A stretch of DNA of 64,000 nt from Notolepis coatsorum (Eukaryota > Chordata > Actinopteri > Aulopiformes > Paralepididae): assembly GCA_963971535.1 (NCBI GenBank), contig OZ020598.1, forward strand, positions 95,297,315-95,361,314. Direction: 5' to 3'. Below the pieces are notes generated by a model. The model searched no databases. It saw nothing but the letters and a program-made list of their open reading frames with translations, and had not been told where the DNA came from. Shown here in pieces: positions 1 to 10,529 of the stretch (the stretch's first letter is position 1; the number at the start of each line of letters is the position of its first letter). A program made the position numbers and the translations under genes.

Positions 1-1710
1 TTTCGGAGCCTAGCTGGAGCTGCGCGTGGGCAGAAATGAGACCCGCTACAGGATTTTCAAAATAAGAGTATCTATATGAACCGAATCCCTATCGCACCAG
101 TGCTACTGAAGTAAATCCATCCATCGCACAGACCGCTGTTGCTGTAGCACGTGCGATATATATGTCGCACTGTACAGGCCTGCACCAGGGGGGCACCTAG
201 TGACCCCGCCCCCCACATCGCCAGCGTATTCGGACAAAAGGCCCCTCAGCCGAGCGGGCCCTGTCCTCCCCAACAGCACACCGCCTGGAACACAAGCCCT
301 GCAACAGGCAGACAGCATGGTCATAACACACAAGAGTTAACCAACGGAAGCAGGCAGTGCACCGGGGAAAAAGACCAGGCAACAGGCTGTCAACCCAAGC
401 CTGGAAACTGCGGACGAGGCAGGCGCCAGAAAGGACAGCTGAAACAGCCGCCCCGGCGGAAGGGGCGTATGCTGGCGTTGTCGCATAACCAAGCTTTCAA
501 ACAGCACGTCAGAAGTGGGATCCGTAGACCACTCGGCCCCTGACAGCTGCCCACAGAAAAAGCCCATACGATCGGCAGACGTCATGAACGTGCAGGGGCA
601 CCCTCAACCGGAGAACCGGGAGTTGACACTGCAGCAACACACCAGAGAACCAACCACCCAGGCATCACCCCATGCAATGGTTGGTCCCATAACCCCTCAG
701 GAAAGAAACCCCGAAACACACCTGCGGCACCGCGGCAGCCCGCGTTCCAGTTCCCAACAGGGCTATCCCGGGCCTACGGGTCAACGAGCATCACCCCGGA
801 CCGGGCCCGGTGATACGGGGAGCACAGAGTCCCCGAGGAGGTTAAAACCACCCAACAGGCTCCTCAGCGCCAAAACGCAAGAGAAGAGCGTAAAAATGGA
901 AGACCAGCCCCAGCACCCCGCACTCGGTATTCCCAGGAGGTCACCCAACCAAGTACCAACCAAGACCAACCCGTACAGCGGCCGAGATCCGACGAGATCG
1001 GACGCGTACAGGTCGGCACGGCCGTAAGCCATTACGACAGTGCAGAATACAACGCACCCAACAAGGGTCCCATAACGCTCAACCCTGTGACACCCGGATC
1101 GACCTAGCATTTTTCCCCCTGAAAAAACCCCAAGTCCCTCAGGGTACCAGAACAGCAGATCTGCATCCCCAGCGGACAACGGGTGCAACTGATCTGGACC
1201 AGCGCGACCAGAACCAGTCCCGTGCCCTAATCACGCCGACCTGCCAACCCCAGGAGAAGGGGCAGATATGCGTGTTTGATCCCAACACAAAAAAGAAGGC
1301 GCCACCCAGACGTGTCGGTATGAACCGCGTCCGGTGGCCCACCCCTAGGGCGTGAGACCCTTCCCCATATGTCCAGACCCATTCCGTCATCATCCCCTGA
1401 CATGAACGGGAACCCATCGACAACACACAGGATGTCGGAAGAGGAAAAACCCCCATCCCAATTGCTCCATAAAAACGCTGTTTCACCCAAGCAAACAAGG
1501 CGCGCCAGTCAGCAAATGGCCCAAAAGCACATCCTGAGCCAGCACTATGTGTGCGTTTGGACATACCCACATCAACAATAGGCCGTTTAGACCACCATAT
1601 TGAATCCCCAAGACGCCCAGGGAAACGACAAGAGGGGCGAGATGCAATCAACTCCATGAATGAATGAATGAAAAAATTTACCCAACAGACTGCAGTACAG
1701 GAATACACAC
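1..1710. other. Strand-skewed noncoding stretch (A+C-rich on +)
   Basis: No recognisable gene. The plus strand is rich in A and C and poor in G and T, so the reverse complement is G/T-rich. Short ORFs occur on both strands, but they are low-complexity (Pro/Gln/Arg-rich on +, Trp/Gly-rich on -) and carry no domain I recognise. The stretch lies downstream of the minus-strand gag-like ORF at 2895-4562, where a DIRS element would carry reverse transcriptase, but I see no RT or recombinase motif. It could be decayed retroelement 3' sequence or unique DNA. Confidence 0.5.
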
Positions 1711-1790
1711 AAAAAGATAAGGGGAGGCAGACCTGAGAAAGACGTTAGTCTTGTTTCCATCAGGGACCCTCATTTCCAATCCATCAAGAC
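1711..1790 (+). repeat. Diverged copy of the CATCCCCTTAA / CAATC-tail repeat
   Basis: About 70 bases align by eye to 22150-22215, sharing AAGGGGA(T/G)GCAGACC, a GAGAAAGAC block and CTTGTTT.CATCAGGG. The same repeat recurs at 31343-31409, 41240-41294 plus 43308-43390, 49806-49891 plus 50378-50455, and 50775-50898. In better copies it ends in CTGTTAATAAAGTTTT followed by CAATCAATC, which looks like a LINE 3' tail. Confidence 0.6.
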
Positions 1791-2804
1791 ACATTCAACT
1801 CTTTATAAAAATAAAGAAAAGGCATCACCCGTATGACCCAACTGCACAGCTGGGAGTAAAAACCCTGTTTTTCACATGATTTTAATCCAGTCACTCCTTT
1901 TAATCAGAGTGTAAGACCAGACTCTCCCAGAAACACCTTCCCACATGAGACTACGGTCAAGAAAAAAGATATGTAAACTGTGAGACACGTGACCAATAGA
2001 CTCAAGTTTGACACATAAACCGGGCGCAGCAGGCCTGTAAGCCCTGCGCCCAACCTCGACATCTTTAAGACACCAGCTCATGGAAGGCGTCGCCATAGCA
2101 ACAACGCTACAACGGGCGGGGAAAAACCCACCGGATCCTGTCATAACAGGAGTCGGTAGAATACCCCTTCCCCCCCCCCCCCCCTGTCAAGCACTGGCTT
2201 GGCCCTGACTGGCTCAGCAGAAAAGATCAAAAATCCTCTAAACCAATCAAGTGGGAAAAAGGAGGGGTTTATTCGACACCCCCTCCCGAAAACACACCCT
2301 TTATCCCTACACACAGAAACACAACCGTAGCCATCTTGAAAAACCTCCGGTAGAAAGCAATGCATAGCATAAGCTAATACAATGCCTGCTACCCACAAAA
2401 AGTGTAAAAGGGTTTACAACAAAACACAAGTCGCCTGTGCGTGAATCCCATACCCGTTGCCTATGTCATACATAGGAAAGAACGCCGAACGAGAGTAACG
2501 GCTAGGCCGTGAAAAGTGTGCGTACGAGCATTACTGCAACAAACAAGACAGCATTGTGAAAACACATATACTTAGTTAAAGCAATGGAATAACACCAGTT
2601 CTAATTGCATGTGGAGCATCAAGCTAAATAGAACCTATTACCGAGTGTAAGTTGCAGACCTTGCTTAACCTCGTAACACAACACAACTCACCCCCAACGT
2701 AAACAGGGTAGATTCATATATACACAACCCCACCATATGATTTGTATGAAGAAACACACAGTTTGTTCGGCCAAACACAGTCCCCCTTATGTCGGGGAAC
2801 TTTT
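1791..2804. other. No gene seen; includes a poly-C tract
   Basis: I see no coding region or known repeat here. A run of about 16 C residues lies near 2167-2184, and the flanks are CA-rich. AATAAA-like motifs occur on both strands near 2805-2822. Confidence 0.4.
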
Positions 2805-2810
2805 TTTATT
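2805..2810 (-). terminator. Candidate poly(A) signal for the gag-like ORF
   Basis: TTTATT on the plus strand reads AATAAA on the minus strand, about 85 bases past the stop codon of the ORF ending at 2895. Its position suits a short 3' UTR. This is a motif match only. Confidence 0.35.
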
Positions 2811-2894
2811 AAAACTAATAAAGCGTAAGGCACAATATCACAGAGGGGCCGGGAAGGGTGTAGGGGAGGGGACACAGAGGGGAAAAAGTCACTC

Positions 2895-4562
2895 CTAACG
2901 GCGTCTGCCACCTCGCGCCGCTCGAGTCTTGCCACCCCGGGGAGCCCCGGAGGGACGGTAGGTTACAGTCTGCTGGACACGACGTTCCCTACCGTCTCCT
3001 CCGGTCTGGGATGGGCCGGCGGTGGCCGAAGCGCCGTTTCGTCCCCTGGCCCTCTTGGCAGGGCCAGCAGCGGCGGCGGAGGCAGTGGTAGCGGCGACGG
3101 AGACAGCTCGACGTCGCGGAAGCCTTCTGCCCCCACCGGCAAGGACGGGAGGCGGAAAATGGGGTTGAAGGACGGATCTCTCCTCTGCCATTTCTCTGCA
3201 TGTTGAGGTCATCAATTGCAGGGCCTTCCCGAACAGGCCAGCGTCGGAGAGGGCGGCCGTCAGAAGAGGGGCTCTCTTCTTCTCTGGCACACGGGCCTGC
3301 TCCAGCCAAAGGTGACGCTGGCCCAGGGTGGCCAGGGCGCGCACTTTCCCCATGGCTATGGCCAGCACCTGGGAAAGGTGCAGGACAGCTCCCGCAGCCT
3401 GGGTGATCTGATCGCATTTTACCTCGTTCAGATCCGTGCCGCCCGTCATTATCCCCGATACAAATCTAGCCAGGTGGGCGATGTTAGACGCCGCAGCCAG
3501 CGATTGTGTACCAGCGATGAATGACTGGTCACCCCAATAAGCCAATCGCCTAGCCGACTTCCCCTGGAGGACCGGCTTGCATAGGGGTTCCCACACCATA
3601 TCCGGACAGAGGAGCGCGGCCATCGGATTCTCAAGCCGAGGCACGCCCTCCCCCATACCTTTGACTAACCCCGACACCCGCGTAACTGGTACGTAGGCGG
3701 GAGTTAGTCCCATGATGTTGGACACCGCCTGACCCCGACGAACATAGGCCCCCATCGATGGGAAAAATGGGTAGACAACGTCCACCCCTCTCACTGGGGG
3801 ACGCTGCCAGGGATGGCCTATGAGGTCATCAGGGACAGGTGCAGGCAATGGCAGCGGCACACCGTTTGCGGTGGCGGCTACCGCCATGAGCTCGGGAAAC
3901 AAGGCCCGCAGTTCCCCCTGCGAACCTTCCTCCACCGACCCCGCATCCCTCGCATACAGCAGGCTGCGACTGGTCAAGGAGCCACAATCCGATGCGGCCG
4001 ACAGTAGGGCATCCTGCTGATGAGGCCAAGGTGGTTCCTCGACATCCTCGAACAAGGCGCCCCATGGAGCCATTTCTCCCCCCTCCGGGGTCTCCGGAGG
4101 AGGGATACTCTCCTCCACGGGACCATCATACAAGAATCCGTCCGCCTCCTCCATGAAGTCCTCAGTTTCCATCAGAAATCCAGAGTCGGACGCATCCTCG
4201 CTGGTCTCCAGCAATTCCCCAAACCCAGGCCGTTCGCGTCTGCACGCCACCATCTTGCGACGCGAGCGAGCAGACGCAAAAAGTTTTCGTCGCAAATCCT
4301 CCGGCTCCAAAACAATCCCCCGTTCATCAACGGGCGATTCCCCAGAACCAGAGGAACCAGAGTCGAGATCAGGCCATCGCCGGAGCGACGGCACCGAACC
4401 CTCGGCTCGTCGGTGAGGAAAACTATCCACCGGCAGTCTCCCGGGCTGGGTCGGCAACCACGAGAGTGGCAACAGCCCAGCACCGAAGCGCACGACGGAG
4501 GCGGGAATGGAGAACCGGTGGTGAAGAGTAGGTCTAGCGGGTCTACTCTCCGCGGAATACAT
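2895..4562 (-). CDS. DIRS-type gag-like protein, intact ORF (555 codons)
   Basis: This is one open frame of 555 codons with no internal stop. The N-terminal half is acidic and proline-rich and looks unstructured. Residues ~270-460 look like the gag of fish DIRS retrotransposons, the source of the LAP2-alpha C-terminal domain: a helical region with an AGTQSLAAASNIA stretch, then RHLWLEQARVPEKKR and a DAGLFGKAL stretch, which resemble the HLWLNLAE...AGLFGD block I recall from fish DIRS gag. The C-terminal ~70 residues are Arg/Gly/Ala-rich and basic, fitting nucleic-acid binding. A DIRS element should continue with RT/RNase H, a methyltransferase-like domain and a tyrosine recombinase below 2895, but none is visible. 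It may be an internally deleted element, a nonautonomous derivative or a co-opted gene. The family call is by remembered motif only. Confidence 0.55.
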   Translation of the reverse strand: MYSAESRPARPTLHHRFSIPASVVRFGAGLLPLSWLPTQPGRLPVDSFPHRRAEGSVPSLRRWPDLDSGSSGSGESPVDERGIVLEPEDLRRKLFASARSRRKMVACRRERPGFGELLETSEDASDSGFLMETEDFMEEADGFLYDGPVEESIPPPETPEGGEMAPWGALFEDVEEPPWPHQQDALLSAASDCGSLTSRSLLYARDAGSVEEGSQGELRALFPELMAVAATANGVPLPLPAPVPDDLIGHPWQRPPVRGVDVVYPFFPSMGAYVRRGQAVSNIMGLTPAYVPVTRVSGLVKGMGEGVPRLENPMAALLCPDMVWEPLCKPVLQGKSARRLAYWGDQSFIAGTQSLAAASNIAHLARFVSGIMTGGTDLNEVKCDQITQAAGAVLHLSQVLAIAMGKVRALATLGQRHLWLEQARVPEKKRAPLLTAALSDAGLFGKALQLMTSTCREMAEERSVLQPHFPPPVLAGGGRRLPRRRAVSVAATTASAAAAGPAKRARGRNGASATAGPSQTGGDGRERRVQQTVTYRPSGAPRGGKTRAARGGRRR

Positions 4563-5003
4563 TATGACCCAAACCTTTTCTTATACAACAAAGTGAGAGA
4601 AGAAAAGATTAAGCACAATGTAAACCAGTCACAACTCTTTTCAACTAACAAACACGTCAAGTGGGGTACTACCGAAGGCACTTCCTTGTGGTGAAAGCGA
4701 GAAGGAGGAGAGCAGGTGACCACACACCTGCTTATGAAGGTAAGCTGATGAGGGGTGTGGTCAGACTAATAATGGTATTAAAGGTATATTTGTGGAATGT
4801 TATTCAGTACGCGTGCACGTACGCGAGGGAGTGCAGTAGGTGATGCCAAGCAGAGCCCCTTAACGAAACAGAACAATACTAACTGTTCTCCATGCTTTCA
4901 GATTCACCACCCGGTGTGGTCAGAGCTCCAGCCTTCTGTGCAGAGAGAGGTTAATTCAAAACTGGGATTCAACAACTTTTTTTGTTTTAGCCAAGCCTGG
5001 CTT
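4563..5003. other. Upstream flank of the gag-like ORF; nothing recognised
   Basis: No gene or repeat copy was recognised. GC content falls towards the AT-rich hAT element that starts at 5012. Any promoter for the minus-strand ORF at 2895-4562 would lie here, but no convincing TATA box was seen. Confidence 0.4.
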
Positions 5004-5069
5004 GTTATGAGTAGGGATGGGAAACGAAAACCAGTTATCTCAAATACATTATTTTAGAAAAATAAAATA

Positions 5070-5319
5070 AAAATAAACACTGTTTGCGGTCTACAAGGTA
5101 TAGGCTATTAATTAAATAATACATCATTCATAATAATAATAATAATAATAATAATATATAACTTGTATTTGTTATCATCCATAGATCATGTAAGCCTTCA
5201 CCTTGTTCTCATCCTTCTGGCTCTTAGTTTAATATTTAATAATTGAGAAAAATTAAAAATAAAAATAAACACCGTTTGCGGTCTACAAGGTATAGGCTAA
5301 TAATTAAATAATACATCAT
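5070..5319 (+). repeat. Direct duplication of a ~58-bp unit
   Basis: A unit beginning AAAATAAACAC and containing GTTTGCGGTCTACAAGG occurs at about 5070-5128 and again at about 5262-5319, with only a few differences. The two copies bracket the left arm of the inverted repeat described at 5132-5610. Confidence 0.75.
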
Positions 5320-5551
5320 TTTTAGAGTAACAAAACGAAAATCCCTTCACAATAATTTTTCGTTTGTTGTCCGTGTGTATACAAGTTCACATCTTCTAAT
5401 GGGAGTCGGGGAAGGTAGACGCAAGAGAGAGGGCTGGGGGGGGGAAACTGCAATTGTCTTATAAAGTCTTTTTTTTTTCTCAATTATTAAATATTAAACT
5501 AAGAGCCAGAAGGATGAGAAATGATCTATGGATGATAACAAATACAAGTTA

Positions 5552-5610
<59 letters not shown>
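5132..5610. repeat. Inverted repeat with (ATT)n on both outer ends
   Basis: The left arm (5132-5247) and right arm (5479-5610) are reverse complements: both contain CTCATCCTTCTGGCTCTTAG or its complement, and both run outward into an AAT/ATT microsatellite. The left arm has about 17 extra bases next to the CTCATCC motif. The spacer (5248-5478) carries the second direct-repeat unit. Confidence 0.8.
5552..5610 (+). repeat. (ATT)n microsatellite
   Basis: About 19 uninterrupted trinucleotide units. It is the outer edge of the inverted-repeat right arm, and the left arm has the complementary AAT run. Confidence 0.95.
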
Positions 5611-5611
<1 letters not shown>

Positions 5612-5639
5612 GAAAAAAGAAAAGAAAAGTCCTCATTAT

Positions 5640-6224
5640 TCTCTTGAGTATGAGTAGTGTGTGTAGGCATGTTTATGTATATATATCTTCTTTTTTTATT
5701 ACATTTTTATAATTAGGAATGGGTGCATGTGTGCATGCATATGTATGTGTGTATGTGTATATATATGCACAGGTTTATGTGGGTATAGTGTGGTGATGTG
5801 TGTAGCATTGTCATACGTGCGTGGTGTGTGTGCATGCATACCTGCATGCATGCAAGCAGACAGGGCCGGTTCTGGCTTTTTGGGGGCCCTAAAAAAAAAG
5901 TTGTATGGGGCCCCCTGAACGTTAAGAAGATATATATATACTATTATTGTTTTTCCTTCTCTCTTCTTTTCTTGAGCATATAGGTACTTTCACTCAACGC
6001 ACAAGAGTGCTTGGCTACCAATAGAGACTTGTCATTTTAATAAAAAAAAAAAGAAGGCTAAAACGGCAGTTTAGGGACACTATACATGCACATAATAGTG
6101 ATTGGTGTTGGTATGGGGGGTATGTGTTATGTGTGCTCACATGTGGGTGCAATGCATGTGAGCGTATGCACATATGAGTGTAGGTATGACAGATGGTTAC
6201 CCTTCCCCGTATTGGTGTTAATTG

Positions 6225-6259
<35 letters not shown>

Positions 6260-6545
6260 AGTCGGTATGTATGTAGTTTTGTGTATATGTATGCATGCCG
6301 GTATACACTATGACTATTATTATAATCTATGCTTTGAATGGTATTAGAGATCTATGTGAGCTATAGAGATTAGAGACATGTCTGGAGGGGAGGGTGCTGT
6401 TGATTGTTGTGTGTGTATGTATGTATGTATGTATGTATGTATGTATGTATGTATGTATGTATGTATGTATGTATGTATGTATGTATGTATGTATGTATGT
6501 ATGTATGCGTAGTATCGTGTATATGTATGCATACCTGCATATACT
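5640..6545 (+). repeat. Microsatellite-rich region: (GT)n, (GTAT)n, duplicated block
   Basis: (GT)n lies at 6236-6257 and (GTAT)n at about 6415-6507. A ~75-bp block with ACTAT.A.TATTATTATAATCTAT occurs at about 6303-6380 and again near 6541-6615, so the tetranucleotide array sits between two copies of its own flank. The GGGCCGGTTCTGGC..GGGGGCC motif near 5862-5920 looks like part of another dispersed repeat. ORFs read here are microsatellite artefacts. Confidence 0.85.
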
Positions 6546-9500
6546 ATGATTATTATTATAATCTATTCTTTGAATTGTATTGGAGATATACTTGAGTTAC
6601 ACAAATTAGCTATAGAGAAATTATTGGAGGGACTGTGCACCCGCATGCCGTCTACCATGCAGATATGGGCAACCTTTTGTCCCATAACTATAGCCACACT
6701 CACCACCTTGTGGCAGGGGTTACTTAATGATAACCCCTATTTCCACATAACCTTAATAATGTGGAATATCTCCTGTAACCGGTTAGAGGTTGCAGAAATT
6801 GGAAGTTCACTGTTGGGTGTTATGTTTGTGTTTTATGTTTGTGTTCTTGTACACAAAGTTTCAGTTATCTATGTTTTTTTTTTTTTTTTGGTTAAAGGTT
6901 TTGAATACATATATAAGAAAATAGCCTCAAAAGCAGTGCAATGGGGACACTTATTCTCCTCTCACACATCAGCAAAAAGAGGAGTGGCAATCCTCATAAA
7001 AAAGAACCTCACTTTTAATAAAGAAAAATTTATCAGAGATAAGGAAGGAAGATATGTTTTGGTAACGGGGGAAATAGAAGAACAACAAATAACTTTGATT
7101 AATGTCTACAATCCGCCTGGAAAAGGAGCAGATCTAATGAAAATAATCATATCCTTGATAATGACAGAGGTGAAGGGAACACTCATAATGGGGGGAAACC
7201 TCAACTTGGTGATGAATCAGAAGGTAGACACCCAAAGTAGAATAAAACATAAATCAGAACAAGCGGCAGTATTATTAAGAAAAACCCAAATAGAGTTGGG
7301 ACTTTTGGATGTTTGGCGTTGTCTACATCCCCAAGGCAAGGCCTTCACCTTTTATTCCAATGCACATAAGGTCTATTCAAGACTAGATTACTTCTTTATG
7401 TTTAAAAATGAGATTTCAAAGGTCACAAAATGTGAAATATTACCTATAACTATAGCAGACCATGCACCAATCATAATGGAATTAAACTTGAAGATGGAAC
7501 GAGGGGAAACGATTTGGAGGATAAACAACTCCCTATTTGGCGACCAGGACTTCAAGGAGAAAATAAAACATAGCATGAAGTCTTACTTTGAGATCAATGA
7601 CAATGGAGAAGTGACATCCACAATACTGTGGGAAGCTGCAAAAGCAACAATACGAGGAGAAATCATAGCATATTCATCCTGGAAAAAGAAGCGAAGAGAT
7701 AGAGAAAAGATGGTACTGGAAAACAAAGTAAAAAAACTACAAGAAGAACATGAGAAAGGGAGGAACAAAGAAGTACAGATACAATTGAACGTAGCTAAAA
7801 AAGCATTGGAAACTATAGAAATACATGACATTGAAAAGAATCTCATGCTCAGTAGGCAAACATATTATGACAACAGCCCAAAAGCACTGAAAATATTAGC
7901 ATTTAAACTAAAGAAACAGAAAGAAAAAACTGCAATAGCCACTATCATGGATAACAACTCCACATATAAGAGGGGGAAATCGAAAATAGCATTATGTTTT
8001 GAGGATTATTATCAAAACCTCTACACTCCAGAAGTAATAGGTGTGGACCCACAGAAAATTAAACAATACCTAGATATTTTAAACCTTCCCACAATGTCCG
8101 TTAAACAAAATAATGAATTAGTACAACCAATAGTAGAGACAGAAATCCTAAAGGTCATCCAGAAGGGTAAACCGGGAAAAAGTCCTGGAAGTGATGGATT
8201 TACTTACGAATTCTACAGGGAGTTTAGATACCTAGTTACTCCCATCTTATGTAGAGTTTTTAATGAGATCCTACAAACAGGAAACTGGCCGGACACATGG
8301 AATTCTGCAATCATTACTGTTATACCTAAAGAAGGAAAAGACCCGACAGACTGTGCATCGTATAGACCAATATCGCTCTTAAATGTAGATCAAAAATTAT
8401 TCACATCAATTATAGCAACCAGACTCTCGCATATACTACCTAATATAATTAACTTGGACCAAACAGGATTCGTTAAAGATCGTCTCCTAAGCGACAATGT
8501 GCGGCGTACTCTTAATATCATTGATTATGCAGTACAAACAAAGCAACAAATGCTGACATTAGATGCTGAAAAAGCCTTTGATCGGGTGTCATGGCCCTTC
8601 ATATTTGGAGTATGTAAGAATTTTGGATTCCACCAAACTTGTATTAAATTGATTAAGGGAATATATAAAGAACCTAACGCAAGAGTAAGAGTGAATGGGA
8701 CACTCTCTACAAAATTTATTTTAAAAAGGGGGACAAGACAAGGGGACCCATTATCACCCCAAATATTTGCCTTATGCATAGAACCCTTAGCCGAAAGCAT
8801 GAGGAAAAATATGAGGATAAAAGGTCTCACAATAAAGGAAGATGAACATAAACTAGCACTGTACGCGGACGACATCATAGTGTATCTTACAGATATATAT
8901 ATTTCACTACCGGAGTTACTCGATGAAATTACAAACTATGGAGTTCTGTCTGGATATAAGCTTAATTTAAATAAAACTGAAGCTATGGAAGTAGGTGACC
9001 ACTTGGAGAAAGACTTCAAAAAACAGTTTAACTTTAAATGGGACCGGAACAAAGTGAGATATCTGGGAATAACTATACCTAATAACCTAGACAATCTACA
9101 TCAGTGTAATTATGGAAGTTTGGAGAACTCTGTAAAGGAAGATCTGAATAGGTGGAAAATTGTACCTCTCTCTTTATTTGAAAAAATTAATATTATTAAA
9201 ATGAACATCTTGCCACGTTTTCTATTTTTATTCCAAAACATGCCATTATACATAACACCTAAATGTTTCAACGTTTGGGAGGGGCTGCTGAGAAAATTTA
9301 TATGGGATGAAAAGAAACCTAGAGTCAAACTCAAAATCTTGCAACAAAAAAAAGAAGGAGGGGGACTAGCATTACCAAATTTAATTAATTATTATTACGC
9401 AGCACAGGTAAAACCGATTCTAATATGGATGAAAAACGAGATGAGACCCAAATGGAAGTCAATTGAGTTGAATCTAGTGGAATCACTCAGCACATTGATC

Positions 9501-10529
9501 TTCTCCAGATATAAAAAAGCACAGATCAAAATACACAATTACTCTATATATAACACATTTAAAATCTGGAGGGAAATATGTAAAATAAATAAAATTAAGG
9601 AACAAGAAATGATCTGCTTAAGACAAATAGCATGGGACCCAGATTTTTCTCCAAACAGTATTGACGTTTTTTTTAAGACATGGGAAGCTAAGGGCCTCAT
9701 ACGTTTCTATCAAATGTACAATGAAGGAGTGGATTCTTTTGAAAATGTAGCTAATAAATATGCCTGTCCTAGTAATCACTTTCACCGATACCTGCAAGTA
9801 AGAAGCTACTTAAGAGAAAAAGTCCAAATTAAAACTCTTGAAGATCTCCACCCCCTACTGAAATACATGATAAAGACTCAACAAAGCCATAACCTCAAAA
9901 ACACAACTGGACAAATCTACAAAATGCTCCAAGAAAACAAAATTGAAGATTTAAGCTATATTAAAAATAAATGGGAGAAGGAACTGAAAACAAACATACC
10001 AGATAAGGAGTGGAATCAAAGCTTTAAAGATATCTTCCATTACATAAAATCACCCTTTTGGCAGGAGTATGCTTGGAAAATAAATATGAGGTACTTTAGA
10101 ACACCATCGAGTATGTCCAAATACGCACAAAATGATCCCAGCTGCTGGAGGGAGTGTGGGGAGAAGAATGCTGACCATACACATATTTTCTTTACATGTA
10201 AAAAAATTCAAATCTACTGGTCAGATATTCTAGACATAATGGAACAGATGTTTGAGGAAGTGGGTATAGAAAAACATGATATACTCTTAGGAACACGCCC
10301 CAAAAACCTACAAAAAGAAGAACTATACATTTTTTTTATTTTGAGAGCTGCAGCACTTAAACAAATTACAAGAGCTTGGAAAAAACTTGAACCCCCGAAA
10401 GTAAAAAAATTGTTAGAAACTGTAGAGGACATATATAGTATGGAAAAGGTAACCTACAAAATCAATAAGAATGAAAATATGCTGGGAAAAAGATGGGGTC
10501 TCTTTAAACTATGGAGGAGTACTAGTTGA
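6546..10529 (+). CDS. L1-like ORF2: endonuclease-RT polyprotein, 5' end damaged
   Basis: The open frame has 1327 codons. The first ~115 residues are not recognisable L1 sequence and include a poly-F tract. An APE-type endonuclease follows from about residue 125: a GVAILI motif, then GGNLNL where the catalytic GGDFN motif is expected, and RLDYFF and ADHAPI near the domain end. The N-terminal catalytic Asn and Glu motifs are missing. The reverse transcriptase is nearly complete: RPISLLNVDQK, DQTGFVKDR, LDAEKAFDRVSW, GTRQGDPLSP, and the YADD box near residue 772. A CCHC-like CWREC..H...C motif lies near residue 1200, as in L1 proteins. A D-to-N change plus the lost endonuclease start imply no target nicking, although the rest of the frame is open. 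Confidence 0.8.
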   Translation: MIIIIIYSLNCIGDILELHKLAIEKLLEGLCTRMPSTMQIWATFCPITIATLTTLWQGLLNDNPYFHITLIMWNISCNRLEVAEIGSSLLGVMFVFYVCVLVHKVSVIYVFFFFLVKGFEYIYKKIASKAVQWGHLFSSHTSAKRGVAILIKKNLTFNKEKFIRDKEGRYVLVTGEIEEQQITLINVYNPPGKGADLMKIIISLIMTEVKGTLIMGGNLNLVMNQKVDTQSRIKHKSEQAAVLLRKTQIELGLLDVWRCLHPQGKAFTFYSNAHKVYSRLDYFFMFKNEISKVTKCEILPITIADHAPIIMELNLKMERGETIWRINNSLFGDQDFKEKIKHSMKSYFEINDNGEVTSTILWEAAKATIRGEIIAYSSWKKKRRDREKMVLENKVKKLQEEHEKGRNKEVQIQLNVAKKALETIEIHDIEKNLMLSRQTYYDNSPKALKILAFKLKKQKEKTAIATIMDNNSTYKRGKSKIALCFEDYYQNLYTPEVIGVDPQKIKQYLDILNLPTMSVKQNNELVQPIVETEILKVIQKGKPGKSPGSDGFTYEFYREFRYLVTPILCRVFNEILQTGNWPDTWNSAIITVIPKEGKDPTDCASYRPISLLNVDQKLFTSIIATRLSHILPNIINLDQTGFVKDRLLSDNVRRTLNIIDYAVQTKQQMLTLDAEKAFDRVSWPFIFGVCKNFGFHQTCIKLIKGIYKEPNARVRVNGTLSTKFILKRGTRQGDPLSPQIFALCIEPLAESMRKNMRIKGLTIKEDEHKLALYADDIIVYLTDIYISLPELLDEITNYGVLSGYKLNLNKTEAMEVGDHLEKDFKKQFNFKWDRNKVRYLGITIPNNLDNLHQCNYGSLENSVKEDLNRWKIVPLSLFEKINIIKMNILPRFLFLFQNMPLYITPKCFNVWEGLLRKFIWDEKKPRVKLKILQQKKEGGGLALPNLINYYYAAQVKPILIWMKNEMRPKWKSIELNLVESLSTLIFSRYKKAQIKIHNYSIYNTFKIWREICKINKIKEQEMICLRQIAWDPDFSPNSIDVFFKTWEAKGLIRFYQMYNEGVDSFENVANKYACPSNHFHRYLQVRSYLREKVQIKTLEDLHPLLKYMIKTQQSHNLKNTTGQIYKMLQENKIEDLSYIKNKWEKELKTNIPDKEWNQSFKDIFHYIKSPFWQEYAWKINMRYFRTPSSMSKYAQNDPSCWRECGEKNADHTHIFFTCKKIQIYWSDILDIMEQMFEEVGIEKHDILLGTRPKNLQKEELYIFFILRAAALKQITRAWKKLEPPKVKKLLETVEDIYSMEKVTYKINKNENMLGKRWGLFKLWRSTS

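Noticed and set aside
515-1027. 170-codon plus-strand ORF in the skewed region
   Set aside because: Low-complexity composition, no domain, and overlapping ORFs of similar length on the other strand.
1139-1708. 189-codon minus-strand ORF downstream of the gag-like gene, tested as an RT or recombinase
   Set aside because: Trp/Gly-rich because of base skew; no RT, RNase H or tyrosine recombinase motifs.
6015-6532. ORFs rich in THTH / YIHT / VCMY repeats
   Set aside because: Translations of GT and GTAT microsatellites.
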